DNA of 60,235 nt from Ruegeria sediminis (GCF_005938215.1 NZ_VCPD01000012.1:1-60235), one strand, 5' to 3'. Shown: positions 8,788 through 18,256, counted from the stretch's first letter. Program-made: numbers and translations. The notes: generated by a model not told the origin, from the sequence alone.

Positions 8788-9525
8788 ATGCATCTAACGG
8801 GCATCAGCAAATCAGATCGGACCAAACTCAGCCTGGCGACCGAGATCACCAAGCGCATTCAAAAAACAGGGCTGTCTCAGCGCGACGTTTCCAAGCAGAT
8901 CGGCCTGAGCCGCACCAAGATCGTGGCCATGAAACAAGGTCGGGTCGGCGGGATCAGCCTAGAGAAAATGCTGGCTATTCTGGAAGAACTGGGTGAGCGC
9001 GTGGCAATCGTGATTGGTGAGGATGCTAGGGAGACATGCATCGAGTACGAAACCGACATGGAACGCTATCTCAGGATCCATGGCGATGGACCGATCCCCA
9101 AAAAGTATATTTCTGGTTTCATGGTCAATCTGGCGGCCGGGTTTTCTGTAGAAATTTTGGCAGATCCCAAGGAGTGGGAGAGATACCAGCTGCCGTTTGG
9201 CGGCATGTGGGACGATATCGTGCATCGCCCGGAAGATCGTGAGGTCGAAAAAGCTCTGAAATGTATGTTGTATTCGGCCTTGAGGGCAGGGGAGACTGAG
9301 CGATCCTGGCGCCAGCATCAGAACACTTTTGACCTGGCTCGCAGTCAACTGCGTCACGAAAAACAACTGGTGCCGCGACTAGATCAGGTTCTCCAGCGTG
9401 CTCACCGTGTCGTGTGCGAGATGGCTCGCGATTTCGGGCGGCATCAGCGGAAGCTGGCGGAATTTGAGCGATCCAAGGATCAGGGGAACGACACGGAGTT
9501 GGTGATGTTCAGTGATTTCAAATAG
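8788..9525 (+). CDS. XRE-family regulator with unknown C-terminal domain (245 aa)
   Basis: The N-terminal 65 residues carry a helix-turn-helix (EITKRIQKTGLSQRDVSKQI, then LSRTKIVAMKQGRVGGISLE). The C-terminal 170 residues are not recognised: a beta-like part (FMVNLAAGFSVEILADPKEW, YQLPFGGMWDDI) leads into a long charged helical tail. The start is set at 8788 because GGCAGGGAA precedes it and the paralog at 24549 starts with the same residues behind the same GGGCAGGG sequence. About 60 bases of upstream DNA are also similar between the two copies, so gene and promoter were duplicated together. This copy is intact. Confidence 0.7.
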   Translation: MHLTGISKSDRTKLSLATEITKRIQKTGLSQRDVSKQIGLSRTKIVAMKQGRVGGISLEKMLAILEELGERVAIVIGEDARETCIEYETDMERYLRIHGDGPIPKKYISGFMVNLAAGFSVEILADPKEWERYQLPFGGMWDDIVHRPEDREVEKALKCMLYSALRAGETERSWRQHQNTFDLARSQLRHEKQLVPRLDQVLQRAHRVVCEMARDFGRHQRKLAEFERSKDQGNDTELVMFSDFK

Positions 9526-9871
9526 TCATAAATTAACGCAATCATGGTTGCAAACAACCGCATTTGGGAACTCAAAAAGAAATACTGCGAAACCCTAAAT
9601 AATCTCTGGACTGGGAATTGCACCGGTGCTATTTGGAACTCAATCAGGGACCCCGAGCCAATAATAACAACAAACAATCGGGGATAAACCTGGCGCAGGC
9701 AAATCGACACTGCCACCCCGTCATAGCGGGGATATATCAGGTGTCCGAAATCAGCTCTTCTCACTGAAGAACTTGTTGGCTTTTTTGTTGACCCGTCGGG
9801 GTGCGGCTTTAGGTCAATTTTGCCATAGTTGTTTTCGCATACCTGGTGCGTGGACCAAAGAACAATAGGAG
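9526..9871. other. Intergenic region, 346 bp, no gene seen
   Basis: AT-rich spacer with a short hairpin CCCCG-TCATAG-CGGGG near 9716-9731 and stop codons in all frames at coding-relevant distances. The right edge supplies the AGGAG ribosome-binding site of the next gene. Nothing else could be supported. Confidence 0.5.
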
Positions 9872-9877
9872 ATGATG

Positions 9878-10120
9878 ATGGCCACATATATCATTCAAGA
9901 CCTGTATGCAGGCATGCTTCAATATATTACGGAGGCTGATAGCCCAGAAGAGGCGATTGAAATTTTCGATTCTGATGTGGGTATAAACTCAAAATCGGTA
10001 GATGATTGGATAATCACCGAGGCGACACCGGAAATGGTCGAGGAAGTCGAGGCCTGGGAAGACAAGGGACAGCCAGGCGACGAAGCGCCGGATTGGATGT
10101 GCGGTAAAAGCAACTGTTAG
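9878..10120 (+). CDS. Small acidic hypothetical protein (80 aa)
   Basis: Not recognised. Three consecutive ATG codons occur at 9872, 9875 and 9878; the last is chosen because AGGAG then sits six bases upstream. The protein is strongly acidic (EADSPEEAIEIFDSD, EEVEAWEDKGQPGDEAPDW) and ends in a short Cys-containing tail (WMCGKSNC). It has no membrane segment. The protein is of the size and charge of small accessory plasmid proteins. It precedes the ParA-like gene by about 90 bases with its own promoter-like AT stretch between. Confidence 0.55.
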   Translation: MATYIIQDLYAGMLQYITEADSPEEAIEIFDSDVGINSKSVDDWIITEATPEMVEEVEAWEDKGQPGDEAPDWMCGKSNC

Positions 10121-10210
10121 TGGGATTGAGTCAATACATTAATTCTGATGTATCGTTTCAACGGCAATTAGCATTCATGGTCTCCCTCACAAATGAAAGG
10201 GAGATCAAGA

Positions 10211-10828
10211 ATGCTGACTATAGCCACGCTGCATTACAAGGGGGGTGTTGGAGGCACCCTGCTGGCGATGAACTTGGCTGGAGAGGCCTGTAGACGAGGC
10301 TATAAGGCCCGAGTTCTTGATTATGCACATAATAAATGTGCTCTGGATTGGAAAAACCAACGCGAGTCCGAATGGCCGGAGATTCAACTCCCAGTCGTTA
10401 ATCCACTGATAGAGATCAGGCGAGCCGAACAAGACGGCATCGATGTGCTAATTTTTGATACCGACCGGAAATCTGCCGCGACTGCCCAGGACGCAGATAT
10501 TGTGGTCGTACCTGGTCGAGCTACCGGCACCCATGAAACTGGGCCTCTCTTCGAATGTGTTGAGGTTGTGGTAGGCAGTCGTGTGCCAGTCCTGCCGGTG
10601 CTCAACAAGGTCGAGAATCCTGATGACGAGAGAGTGCAATTTGCCATGGCGACATTAGACAATTCTCCATTGGCTACACTGCCGGCCATGATTGTCGGCA
10701 GGTCCAGGGAAATGGATGAGGCCGAAGATCACTGGAAAGCAGTTCAGGAAATGTATCCTGACAGCCAGGCGGCCGATGAGATCAGGGCTTTGTTCGATAC
10801 TCTGATTGCCCGAAGCTCCAGGGATTAG
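10211..10828 (+). CDS. ParA/MinD-like protein with a degenerate Walker A motif
   Basis: The fold signature is that of a ParA-type ATPase. The P-loop region reads LHYKGGVGGTLLAMNLA where the family has KGGVGKTT, so the signature lysine is present but the phosphate-binding lysine is replaced by glycine. Later landmarks are present in altered form: RVLDYAHNKCALDW for the LDxDPQ motif and LIFDTDRKSAAT for Walker B. The start at 10211 follows GGGAGA at proper spacing and yields 205 aa. It probably does not hydrolyse ATP normally. Its 3' end overlaps by four bases the end of the convergent H-NS-like gene. Confidence 0.75.
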   Translation: MLTIATLHYKGGVGGTLLAMNLAGEACRRGYKARVLDYAHNKCALDWKNQRESEWPEIQLPVVNPLIEIRRAEQDGIDVLIFDTDRKSAATAQDADIVVVPGRATGTHETGPLFECVEVVVGSRVPVLPVLNKVENPDDERVQFAMATLDNSPLATLPAMIVGRSREMDEAEDHWKAVQEMYPDSQAADEIRALFDTLIARSSRD

Positions 10829-11130
10829 ATTTCAAGATCAGAAATGTCCGATCCATTCTCAAGGGCAGACACCACCCATCCAGGTTTCCGGCCACGACCA
10901 GACCACGTCTGCGAATGATCCATCGGATTCCTGTACTTTGGGGCGGCCTTGGATTTGGCGGGTTTCTGATCACTGACCAGTTCCGAAAGCGCGAAGCCGT
11001 ACTCAGCGGCGGCGGCCGAGGCCGCCGCCTTGGCGTCAATGAGATCCTGGCGCTGGCGATTTGCGATTGCAGTATCGACGTCGTCACGCAGCTGTTTCAG
11101 CTGTACTGAAGTCATTTCGCTGAAGTTCAT
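10825..11130 (-). CDS. H-NS-family nucleoid protein
   Basis: The 101-aa protein has an N-terminal coiled-coil oligomerisation half (MTSVQLKQLRDDVDTAIANR) and the conserved C-terminal DNA-binding motif YRNPMDHSQTWSGRGRKPGW followed by a short acidic end. This matches alphaproteobacterial HvrA/H-NS-like proteins, which bind AT-rich DNA and silence acquired genes. The start at 11130 follows GGAGCG. Plasmid-borne H-NS-like proteins often act as stealth factors that limit the cost of the plasmid; that role is inferred here. The gene lies between the ParA-like gene and the IS66 element. Confidence 0.88.
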   Translation of the reverse strand: MNFSEMTSVQLKQLRDDVDTAIANRQRQDLIDAKAAASAAAAEYGFALSELVSDQKPAKSKAAPKYRNPMDHSQTWSGRGRKPGWVVSALENGSDISDLEI

Positions 11131-11297
11131 TTTTTTACGCTCCAATTTTCACTTTGTGTGGTCCGATAGATGAAGTGTTGTGATCTGTAAATGAATGTGA
11201 GCGTCCGACGAACGCGACCTTGAGGCGTTTGGGCCCGATGTGTGAGACAGATGACCGGGCAATTTAGTGCCCACTAGAATCTGATGGACACCAAAAT

Positions 11298-11642
11298 ATG
11301 GGCAGAAAGAAAGGTTCCCGGAACTATCCTCTTGCTTTCAAGCGTCAGGTTGTTGCCGAGGCGCTAAGGGCACCGTCGATAGCTGCGGTCGCGCGGCGGC
11401 ACGGATTGAACGCGAACATGGTGCATCTGTGGTGCAAAGACGACCGTTTCCGCCCCGCGCCTGATCCGGCTGTGCTGCTGCCGGTCGAGGTCGTCGAGGC
11501 CGGGCGGGACGACGGTCATAGCGTTTCCCGCGCCGTGTCGAAGGTGGAGATCCTGACGCGGAACGGACATCGCCTGATTGTGACGGATGCCGAAGATCCC
11601 GGTGCCATTGCCAATCTTGTACGGGCCCTGGAAGCAGTATGA
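11298..11642 (+). CDS. tnpA: IS66 accessory protein TnpA
   Basis: The 114-aa protein starts [20 protein letters not shown] and has a transposase-type helix-turn-helix ([20 protein letters not shown]). A C-terminal part ([17 protein letters not shown]) ends in a helix typical of IS66 OrfA. It is required with TnpB for transposition in studied IS66 elements. Its TGA overlaps the ATG of tnpB (ATGA), so the two are coupled. Confidence 0.9.
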   Translation: MGRKKGSRNYPLAFKRQVVAEALRAPSIAAVARRHGLNANMVHLWCKDDRFRPAPDPAVLLPVEVVEAGRDDGHSVSRAVSKVEILTRNGHRLIVTDAEDPGAIANLVRALEAV

Positions 11643-11986
11643 TACCGGTTCCGTCGAACACGAAGGTCTGGGTTGCCGCCGGGGTCACGGATATGCGCAA
11701 AGGGTTCAACAGCCTGTCGGCCTATGCCGAGAAGATACTGGCGGAAGATCCGTATTCTGGTCACCTCTTCGTCTTTCGTGGCCGCCGTGGAGACCTGCTG
11801 AAGATCATCTGGTGGGACACCCAGGGCGCCTGCCTGTTCTCGAAGCGTCTGGAAAAGGGCCGGTTCGTCTGGCCTGCGGCCAGGGATGGCAAGGTCAACG
11901 TGACGCCGGCGCAATTGTCGATGCTGCTGGAGGGCATAGACTGGCGGATGCCGAAGAAGACATGGCGGCCTCTTACGACAGGATAG
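11639..11986 (+). CDS. tnpB: IS66 accessory protein TnpB
   Basis: The 115-aa protein shows the family core: [19 protein letters not shown], then [20 protein letters not shown], then [15 protein letters not shown]. This is the IS66 Orf2-like protein; its biochemical role is unclear but the gene is needed for movement. It overlaps tnpA by four bases and precedes tnpC by 70 bases. The length is normal and no frameshift is present. Confidence 0.92.
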   Translation: MIPVPSNTKVWVAAGVTDMRKGFNSLSAYAEKILAEDPYSGHLFVFRGRRGDLLKIIWWDTQGACLFSKRLEKGRFVWPAARDGKVNVTPAQLSMLLEGIDWRMPKKTWRPLTTG

Positions 11987-12056
11987 GTCAATAAATACTG
12001 GTGCTTGATCGTTTTCAGGATTCACACTGAGGTCCCCATCCGGTAGATGATCGGGG

Positions 12057-13574
12057 ATGCTGAAAGACCTCGATATAGCGCCGGAAGACCCCGCTGAACT
12101 GCGGGCGGTGAACCGGCTTCTGGCCGATGAGGTCAAGGCTCTGACCCTGAAGGTGGAGCAACTTCAGCACCAGCTTGCGGGCCACAACCGGCACCGTTTT
12201 GGCTCGAAGTCGGAGGGCCTCGACCAACTCAACCTGACCTTTCAGGAAGACGAACAGATTGCCGAGGCCGCCAAAGCGCAGGCCAAGCCATCCACCAAAT
12301 CCGAACCGGACAATACGTCCCGCCAGCATAGCCGCAAACCGCTGCCCGACCATCTGGAACGTAACGATGAGATCCTGTCCCCTGGTGAAGAGTGCCGCCG
12401 CTGCGGTGGGGCTTTGAAGACGCTTGGGGAGGATGTGACCGAGGAACTGGAATATGTCCCCGGCAGGTTCGTGGTGAACCGGATCGTCCGTCCGCGCATG
12501 GCCTGTTCATGCTGTGTGGCGATTGTACAATCACCGCTGCCGTCTCGCCCGATAGATCGCGGTCGTCCAGGGCCGGGCCTTTTGGCGCATGTGCTGGTCG
12601 GCAAGTATTCCGACCATCTCCCCCTGTACCGCCAAGCGCAAATCTTCGCCCGTGAAGGCGTCGACCTGGATCGCTCCACCCTTTCCGATTGGGTCGGGCG
12701 TTCGACAGCCCTTCTGGAGCCGCTTGCCGACGCCATTGGCCGGTTGGTCCGGCAGGGCGAGGCCATTTTCGCCGACGACACACCGGTGAAGATGCTGGCG
12801 CCAGGTCAGAAGAAGACAAAGACGGCACGGATCTGGACCTACGTCCGCGACGAGCGGCCATGGTCCGGGCAGTCGCCTCCCTGCGCCTGGTATCAGTTCA
12901 CCGTGGATCGCAAAGGCGCCCATCCTGTCACTCATCTCTCAGGTTACAAAGGCTGGGTCCATGCCGATGGCTATTCCGGATTCAACGGATTGTTCGGCGA
13001 CGACAAGGCCCGCGAGATGGCCTGCATGGCGCATGTGCGGCGCAAATTCGTGGATGTCTTCGCCTCGCAGGGGGCGGCCATTGCCGCAGAGGCAATCCGA
13101 CGGATCGCCGAACTCTATGGCGTGGAGAAAGAGGCGCGGGGCAAACCACCTGACGAGCGGGTGGCGCTCCGGCAAGCGAAGGCCAAGCCGATCTTCGATG
13201 ACCTTGAGGAATGGCTGCACGCCCAGTTACCCCGAATCTCAGGCAAGTCGCCATTGGCACAGGCAATCCGCTATGCCCTCGGTCGGATGCCGAAAGCGCG
13301 ACCCTATCTAGACAACGGGGTGCTGGAACTCGACAACAATTCAGCCGAGCGGGCGATGAAGCCTGTGGCCATCGGCAGGAAGAACTGGATGTTTGCCGGT
13401 TCCGAGGGTGGCGGAAAAGCTACCGCCATCGCATTCACCCTTGTCGAAACCGCCAAACTGAACGGTGTAGATCCGCAAGCCTGGCTGACTTGGGTGCTGG
13501 GACGCATTGCCGATCACAAGATCAATCGTCTCGACGAACTGATGCCCTGGAGTTACGCTGCGCAGGCAGCGTAA
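12057..13574 (+). CDS. tnpC: IS66 transposase TnpC
   Basis: The 505-aa DDE transposase carries an N-terminal leucine-zipper region ([20 protein letters not shown]) and a Cys-containing zinc-finger region ([15 protein letters not shown]). The catalytic core includes [12 protein letters not shown] (first Asp), [14 protein letters not shown] (second Asp) and the [12 protein letters not shown] motif (Glu). The frame is intact and full length. It starts 70 bases after tnpB behind a GGGG ribosome-binding site. Confidence 0.93.
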   Translation: MLKDLDIAPEDPAELRAVNRLLADEVKALTLKVEQLQHQLAGHNRHRFGSKSEGLDQLNLTFQEDEQIAEAAKAQAKPSTKSEPDNTSRQHSRKPLPDHLERNDEILSPGEECRRCGGALKTLGEDVTEELEYVPGRFVVNRIVRPRMACSCCVAIVQSPLPSRPIDRGRPGPGLLAHVLVGKYSDHLPLYRQAQIFAREGVDLDRSTLSDWVGRSTALLEPLADAIGRLVRQGEAIFADDTPVKMLAPGQKKTKTARIWTYVRDERPWSGQSPPCAWYQFTVDRKGAHPVTHLSGYKGWVHADGYSGFNGLFGDDKAREMACMAHVRRKFVDVFASQGAAIAAEAIRRIAELYGVEKEARGKPPDERVALRQAKAKPIFDDLEEWLHAQLPRISGKSPLAQAIRYALGRMPKARPYLDNGVLELDNNSAERAMKPVAIGRKNWMFAGSEGGGKATAIAFTLVETAKLNGVDPQAWLTWVLGRIADHKINRLDELMPWSYAAQAA

Positions 13575-13707
13575 CCGGGGACGCTTCGTCCGCGCCAGAG
13601 CGCATTCGCCGGACGGTCACCCAACACCTCCAAAATTGCCGCGCGAAGAAAATGAACCCGTAACATCTGCCATGAGAGATTCCTACCTACTTATTTTTGT
13701 GGAAAAG

Positions 13708-14502
13708 TTAATTCGCGTCATTTAACAGTTCTTCATGGCGCTTATAGACGGCGCCTAGCAGATCTGCCGGGCAGCTAAGAGAAAAGTCCTCCACAGCATT
13801 TCGGCAATAGGCCGAAGCTCTTAACAAAAAGTTTAGCTCACTTTTGTCTATAAAGGGTTCTGAGGCGCGCAAGGATTTGGGTCCCTCTTCCGAATAGTCA
13901 TATGTTGAAAACACTGGTAACACACCCAGAGAAGACGGAATCATAAAATCAATACAGGCTTCTTGTTGTTCCTTTGAGTTACTGGCATCTATCACTACCA
14001 CAAAACTGTTTATTTTATTTTCCTCATTAGCGCTCCACGCCGCGTAGCAACCAGGGCCTTGAAAAGGTAAACCTGACGCAAATAAACTGCGAATCTCAGG
14101 GCGCGCATCTTGAAGATCGATATCTACATCTCTGCCAACATAGATTATCTCCGCTGTTCTTGCCTCGGGGTCTTTGAACTCTGCAAAATGGACTACTAGG
14201 TTTGCCTCATGGCCAATACGTTCTTTCGGCGAGAACCAACTATTTGGTCTCCCCACCATTGCAAACTTCGTTTCCGCCTGACCAGAAAGCACTTGTGCAA
14301 GGGACGCAGATTGTAGGCCAAGATCCGCAGGCACACTACCAACTGCTTCGAAAGCGATGCCTTCTGGCCAATAGCTAAGAGTTAGTAACTCAGCGTTTTC
14401 TCTTATGTAACGGTCGGTGGGGACAGCCAGATCAGAAAAATCTTGCGCCCAAGCGTTGGTAGCAAGCACTACTAGGCCTATGGAACTTACTATTTTTGAC
14501 AT
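13708..14502 (-). CDS. Exported hypothetical protein (264 aa)
   Basis: Not recognised. It opens with a clear signal peptide (MSKIVSSIGLVVLATNAWAQ, cleavage probably after AWA). The mature protein has four cysteines that could form disulfides (GPGCYAAW, EACIDF, AYCRNA, LSCPAD). An ordinary soluble composition and the absence of further membrane segments suggest a periplasmic protein. The coding sequence is more AT-rich than the neighbouring IS66 element, which suggests a different origin. No operon partner is adjacent; the right end of IS66 lies 88 bases downstream. Confidence 0.65.
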   Translation of the reverse strand: MSKIVSSIGLVVLATNAWAQDFSDLAVPTDRYIRENAELLTLSYWPEGIAFEAVGSVPADLGLQSASLAQVLSGQAETKFAMVGRPNSWFSPKERIGHEANLVVHFAEFKDPEARTAEIIYVGRDVDIDLQDARPEIRSLFASGLPFQGPGCYAAWSANEENKINSFVVVIDASNSKEQQEACIDFMIPSSLGVLPVFSTYDYSEEGPKSLRASEPFIDKSELNFLLRASAYCRNAVEDFSLSCPADLLGAVYKRHEELLNDAN

Positions 14503-15110
14503 TTTCTCGCCTCCCTGGCCCCCAAAAACACAACCCTAAGCAAGGTTTTCATATCTTAGTCAACTTAAGGATTAAACTGTCAACTACGGAAGAGTGTCTG
14601 TTCACGCCGCCACCCATGTTAACTCTGCGCGTCAACTGACCTGGGCGTCGACTCCGTCTCAGAACTTCGAACTTGGGAACGACTGTTTGACTGTGTCCAA
14701 ATCCACGCTGACGCTGGATTCGCCAAACCAATCTTTGTTTCACAGTCAGCACCGTCAACCCTGTCAGCCTCTGGTATTTACCTTGGTTTTGCTGAGCAAC
14801 ATGTTCGGCAACCAGATTGATCGGTGTACCATTTATGGGCTTTCGTGGCTTCGGGCATGACTACGTGCTTCACCATTTGACCACTCCAATCATATTTCTC
14901 CGCGCAAGACCCGACATTCGTCGCGTCGTCGAAAAATTGCAAGATGGGCTCTGACCGGGCATTTCCGATGCTTTGGCAGACGGTGCTGACAGTGCTGACG
15001 ATAAAGTTTGGGTGGTATTCACTTGGGGCGGGTGACGCTTTTCGGATTCGGCGCTTCCAGAGTGCTTCCACGGCGGGTGTTGTCAGACAGATTCTAACCA
15101 GTCTCGTCAA
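14503..15110. other. Intergenic region, about 600 bp, no supported gene
   Basis: Open frames here lack ribosome-binding sites and family features. One on the minus strand (14778-15122) has a moderately protein-like stretch with several cysteines and may be a gene remnant, but no family is recognisable. The region ends at a 17-base palindrome (GGGCAGTG-A-CACTGCCC, 15111-15127) next to the IS6 fragment. Confidence 0.4.
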
Positions 15111-15128
15111 GGGCAGTGACACTGCCCT

Positions 15129-15548
15129 TTATGCCGCGCCAAGCTGGCGCCACTCGGCGAGAGCGGCGTTGCGGATCAGCTTGAAATTCGCTCGCGTGTA
15201 GAGATGACGCTCCTGGTTGAAATGGTTGTAGACAGAGGAATGGACGGCGGCGAATTTTTGTAAACTTCGCATGCGCCGAAAGCGCTGCATGGCTCGTTCT
15301 CGTCGCCGGAACGGCAAATGTGAGTTCTCGATCCGGTTGTTGAGCCAGCGACCTGTGAGCTGCAGATCGGCAGCTCCGATTTCCCGCAAAGCGGCCCAGT
15401 AGGAGGGAAACCTGTCGGTCACCAGAACTTCCGGCCGACCGTAGCGCCGCATCAATTTTCTGAGGAATTTCAGTGCCGCACGCCCGTTCCGGCGTTTAGT
15501 GACAACCGCTTCCAGTACTTCGCCTTCGTGATCAATCGCCCGCCACAT
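15129..15548 (-). pseudogene. IS6-family transposase, C-terminal fragment
   Basis: The fragment begins within the catalytic core at about MWRAIDHEGEVLEAVVTKRR and keeps VTDRFPSYWAALREIG (second acidic residue) and WLNNRIENSHLPFRRRERAM (catalytic Glu). It then runs to a normal end. The N-terminal 90 or so residues, including the helix-turn-helix and first Asp, are missing, and base composition drops to AT-rich just upstream at about 15555, which marks the junction. A 30-residue N-terminal piece of a similar transposase is found at 21254 on the other strand. The fragment cannot be functional. Confidence 0.85.
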
Positions 15549-15618
15549 GTAATGGCGCTCACAAATGAATGATATTTGTTATCACAGGTGCCAAGCTTTG
15601 AACTAAGTCGCTTCTGAA

Positions 15619-16425
15619 ATGCCGTTTTCCCAAGAAAAGCTGGACCAGTTGAAGTCTGGAGTATCCCGAAAGCTGACTTCAGGCTCGATCAACGACTGGG
15701 AACGGAATTTTCTGGTCAGCATGCAGGCCAAGTTGGATCGATACGGCCAGCGCACAAAACTGTCTGACAAACAGTATTCAACGCTTATGCGGCTGGTATC
15801 GACCGCGTCTGAGAACGAGACCGTGATCCGCATCTTGGCAGGTCCAAAACGACAGCAAGCATGGCCGGCCCGTAGACCAGTACGACGCAAGAGGATCCAT
15901 AGGCCTCGCCTGAAGAAAAGCCCAAAAGCCTACTTGATGCTGGTGGTGGCTGGTTTCGCGCTCTCTGCTGTCCTCACAACGGAACGCCACTCCGGCAGTT
16001 GGCCAGTTTCAAACAGCAGCGGCTCGGAAACCTACCAACAATCGGTTTCGGCCAGCAGTTTTCGTGTCATCGATGGCGATACAGTCAAAATATCTGGTGA
16101 GAGCCGAAGTTTCAGGCTGGTCGGGTTCAATACCCCTGAGACCAAATCTGCCCAGTGTTCTGGGGAAAGGGAGCTGGGTAATCAGGCTACGAGGCGTCTG
16201 CGCGAAATGCTGTCAGCAGCGTCAGAGATCGAATTCCACAGGGTCAGATGTTCCTGCAAACCTGGGACAGAAGGAACGAAAGCCTGCAATTATGGCAGGT
16301 TGTGTGGTCGACTGTACGTTGATGGCCAGGACGTCGGGAGCAGCCTGATCTCTGAAGGGCTCGCGGTCAGATACATATGTGGGGCGACAAGCTGCCCTCT
16401 TAGGCCTAGGAATTGGTGTGGATAA
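15619..16425 (+). CDS. Membrane-anchored thermonuclease-like (SNase) protein
   Basis: The 268-aa protein has a basic cytoplasmic N-terminal 110 residues, one membrane segment (AYLMLVVAGFALSAVLTT) and an exported C-terminal SNase-like domain. The domain shows FRVIDGDTVKISG, then FRLVGFNTPETKS and YGRLCGRLYVDGQDVGSSLI, with EGLAVRY near the end. These match the calcium-binding Asp and catalytic Arg/Glu landmarks of staphylococcal nuclease. Five or six cysteines in the domain suggest disulfides. It would act outside the cytoplasm on nucleic acid. The gene begins just past the IS6 junction. Confidence 0.82.
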   Translation: MPFSQEKLDQLKSGVSRKLTSGSINDWERNFLVSMQAKLDRYGQRTKLSDKQYSTLMRLVSTASENETVIRILAGPKRQQAWPARRPVRRKRIHRPRLKKSPKAYLMLVVAGFALSAVLTTERHSGSWPVSNSSGSETYQQSVSASSFRVIDGDTVKISGESRSFRLVGFNTPETKSAQCSGERELGNQATRRLREMLSAASEIEFHRVRCSCKPGTEGTKACNYGRLCGRLYVDGQDVGSSLISEGLAVRYICGATSCPLRPRNWCG

Positions 16426-16490
16426 TCATAATTTGTCGTAGCACGTTTACTACAATTACTATGACGCATTGAAACGATGGAGCAGGACCT

Positions 16491-17549
16491 TTGTTCTTTC
16501 CACCTGAGCCGCTGAGTGTCTACGAGATTGTTGGTGGCAGCTATGCAGCTGACTTTCTGGGCCCCAGAAAGGGTGGCGTAGGTGGCAACGAGGCCGCGTT
16601 TAGAGCGTTTCAGCGGGCCTATAAGAATGACACACCGGTCAGCCAACTGATGAAAACTGGAGGTGGACGGCAGCTGTTGCAGGCATACCGAGATCGTTTG
16701 GAGCGTCTCAGCATTACGGAGGCTGATCGCGCTTGGTACAGGACTCTGTCCATCAAAGACATGGAGACGCGATGGTCCCAGTTTCTGTTTACGACCAAGC
16801 TGGCCCGAACTCTGCCTCAGTCTGTCGACTTTACCTACAAGCTTGCAAAGAGCTCGGCTGCGTGCCGCCAGCTTTGGGATGATGGAGAGCGCGCCTCTGC
16901 CTTCCAGATGCTAACTGATTTGCCATGGGCCCATACGGACACGATGCAATGGTATCTGGCGGCATTACGAACCAATGAGCGCGACCTTCCTGAGGCATGG
17001 CACTTGCCGGCTCAGATGATGGGAATGATCGCCGCTCTGCAAATGATGATCCTCGAAGGGCGCGAGCGTAGTCCCACCCAGGACGACGCGTGGAGCTTTG
17101 CTGAGATGATGGCCGCCAGATATCCTGGCACTGGTCACCTTGCGGCTATCCGCTACTATTTGGAACGGACAAAGGCGGCCACCGAAATCGAAACGAATTT
17201 CGATTTTGATGAGAGGGCTTTTTCCCAATATCGAAACCAGGACACCAGGCAGCGTGAAGCCAAGAAGTTTCGAGCAGGCAAGGTCGTCCCTTCGCATCAG
17301 ACATGTCTGAACATCAATGAAAATATGAGATCGGACATGTCGGAGAAATCAGCCGGGCAACTCTTTATACTCGCGAACGTCGCATGCTTTTTTCAGAAGG
17401 CATTTGACCGCTTGCAGAAAAATCGTGAACTCACGCTCGATCCGATGACTCTTTTCGACGACTACCAGGCATTTCGCGAAATGCCCAAAGAGAGGTTGCA
17501 GGAAGCCACGAACTTGGCAGCCTCCCACACCCCTGCTATGACACCTTAA
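16491..17549 (+). CDS. Hypothetical helical protein (352 aa)
   Basis: Not recognised. A TTG start at 16491 is chosen because GAGCAGGA lies just upstream and the ATG at 16477 is in another frame. The protein is rich in alpha-helix-forming and aromatic residues (DFTYKLAKSSAACRQLWDDG, DMETRWSQFLF, MMGMIAALQMMILEG), with no signal peptide or membrane segment. It follows the SNase gene by 65 bases on the same strand and may be co-transcribed. Its stop codon overlaps that of a small convergent gene (shared TTAA at 17546-17549). Confidence 0.6.
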   Translation: MFFPPEPLSVYEIVGGSYAADFLGPRKGGVGGNEAAFRAFQRAYKNDTPVSQLMKTGGGRQLLQAYRDRLERLSITEADRAWYRTLSIKDMETRWSQFLFTTKLARTLPQSVDFTYKLAKSSAACRQLWDDGERASAFQMLTDLPWAHTDTMQWYLAALRTNERDLPEAWHLPAQMMGMIAALQMMILEGRERSPTQDDAWSFAEMMAARYPGTGHLAAIRYYLERTKAATEIETNFDFDERAFSQYRNQDTRQREAKKFRAGKVVPSHQTCLNINENMRSDMSEKSAGQLFILANVACFFQKAFDRLQKNRELTLDPMTLFDDYQAFREMPKERLQEATNLAASHTPAMTP

Positions 17550-17695
17550 TCGTCATCCTCGTAGGCATTCTGCCAATCGTCAGGCCGCTCGTCATATCCG
17601 CGGTCGCTCCAGTATGTGTCGTGTTCCGGGTTCAGTTGGTTTGCGCGGTTGTCGATCTCGTCTTGGCTGTGTTCGTTTCCGTTAAAGCGTCCCAT
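17546..17695 (-). CDS. Small acidic protein (49 aa)
   Basis: The short open frame reads MGRFNGNEHSQDEIDNRANQ and ends WQNAYEDDD. A GAAAGGAAAG sequence lies 4-6 bases upstream of the ATG. The composition (Asp/Glu/Asn-rich with Trp and Tyr) is protein-like rather than random. The stop overlaps the end of the convergent 352-aa gene. The function is unknown; small acidic proteins of this kind are common on mobile DNA. Confidence 0.5.
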   Translation of the reverse strand: MGRFNGNEHSQDEIDNRANQLNPEHDTYWSDRGYDERPDDWQNAYEDDD

Positions 17696-17723
17696 GTGCT
17701 TTCCTTTCGTTGCTTGGGTAGCC

Positions 17724-17996
17724 TCAACTTATGACTAGGAAGATGCCTCTTCGAGTGGGGAAATGGCGACAACTGAAGATCGATTGCTTAAAACCGTGTA
17801 GCCGGAGTCGCCTACGGCTGGGGCGAAATAGTACGTTGCCCTTCGCGGTCAGGGTTTTCCTGAGCCGCAACACCGCATCCGCCGAATTCACGATGGTGCC
17901 GTGAAACCTGATCTCGCCTCCACGTCCATCCTCAGCAACCGCAACGGCAATCGTATCCTTGTGGACGTCCAGCCCCACATAAAGCGTTTTGTTCAT
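17724..17996 (-). pseudogene. IS110-family transposase, N-terminal fragment
   Basis: The start MNKTLYVGLDVHKDTIAVAV is the typical N-terminal DEDD-domain opening of IS110/IS1111 transposases, with the first catalytic Asp in GLDVHK. Family similarity continues to about RLRKTLTAKG and then breaks off near 17830. The rest of the frame is unrelated. The remaining 250 or more residues, including the C-terminal serine motif, are absent. The 250 bases to the next gene (18003-18256) hold only remnants. Confidence 0.8.
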
Positions 17997-18256
17997 TCGC
18001 ATTTCCTTCGTCGAACAAATCCATGTTCGTCGAGAAAATCACGGGCACTGCGCCCGCCGCAAAACGCTCATCTGGTCTAAGGCGCAGTCCCGTCATTCAT
18101 TCAGGGTGCAGCGAATTCTACCGAAGAGCCCATACTGCCGAATGCTGCAAAACCTACGAATGGCGGCTTCGCAACGGTAGTAAACGACTTTTTTGAATTA
18201 GTTGGCATTTCGACAGACTTCAGTCACGCTTAGGTTGAGCAATAAAGGGGCAATAG

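Larger units (their letters stand above)
11197..13620 (+). mobile_element. IS66-family insertion sequence, apparently complete
   Basis: Three overlapping or close genes (tnpA, tnpB, tnpC) sit between inverted repeats. The left end reads GTGAGCGTCCGACGAACGCG from 11197. The right end, read inward from 13620, reads GTGACCGTCCGGCGAATGCG, identical at 17 of 20 positions. The element is about 2.4 kb, normal for IS66. No 8-bp target duplication is visible (AAATGAAT on the left, CCAACACC on the right), so recombination between copies or flank deletion followed insertion. Confidence 0.88.

Noticed and set aside
8293..8793. Minus-strand frame of 166 codons covering the CRISPR-like repeats
   Set aside because: It has no ribosome-binding site, includes promoter DNA of the XRE gene, and the repeated 19-mer just yields a repeated PHRRLR string.
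11189..13628. Target-site duplication around the IS66 element
   Set aside because: The 8 bases on either side (AAATGAAT and CCAACACC) do not match.
14778..15122. Minus-strand frame of 114 codons with several cysteines
   Set aside because: It reads into the palindrome at the IS6 fragment, has no ribosome-binding site and no recognisable family; at most a gene remnant.
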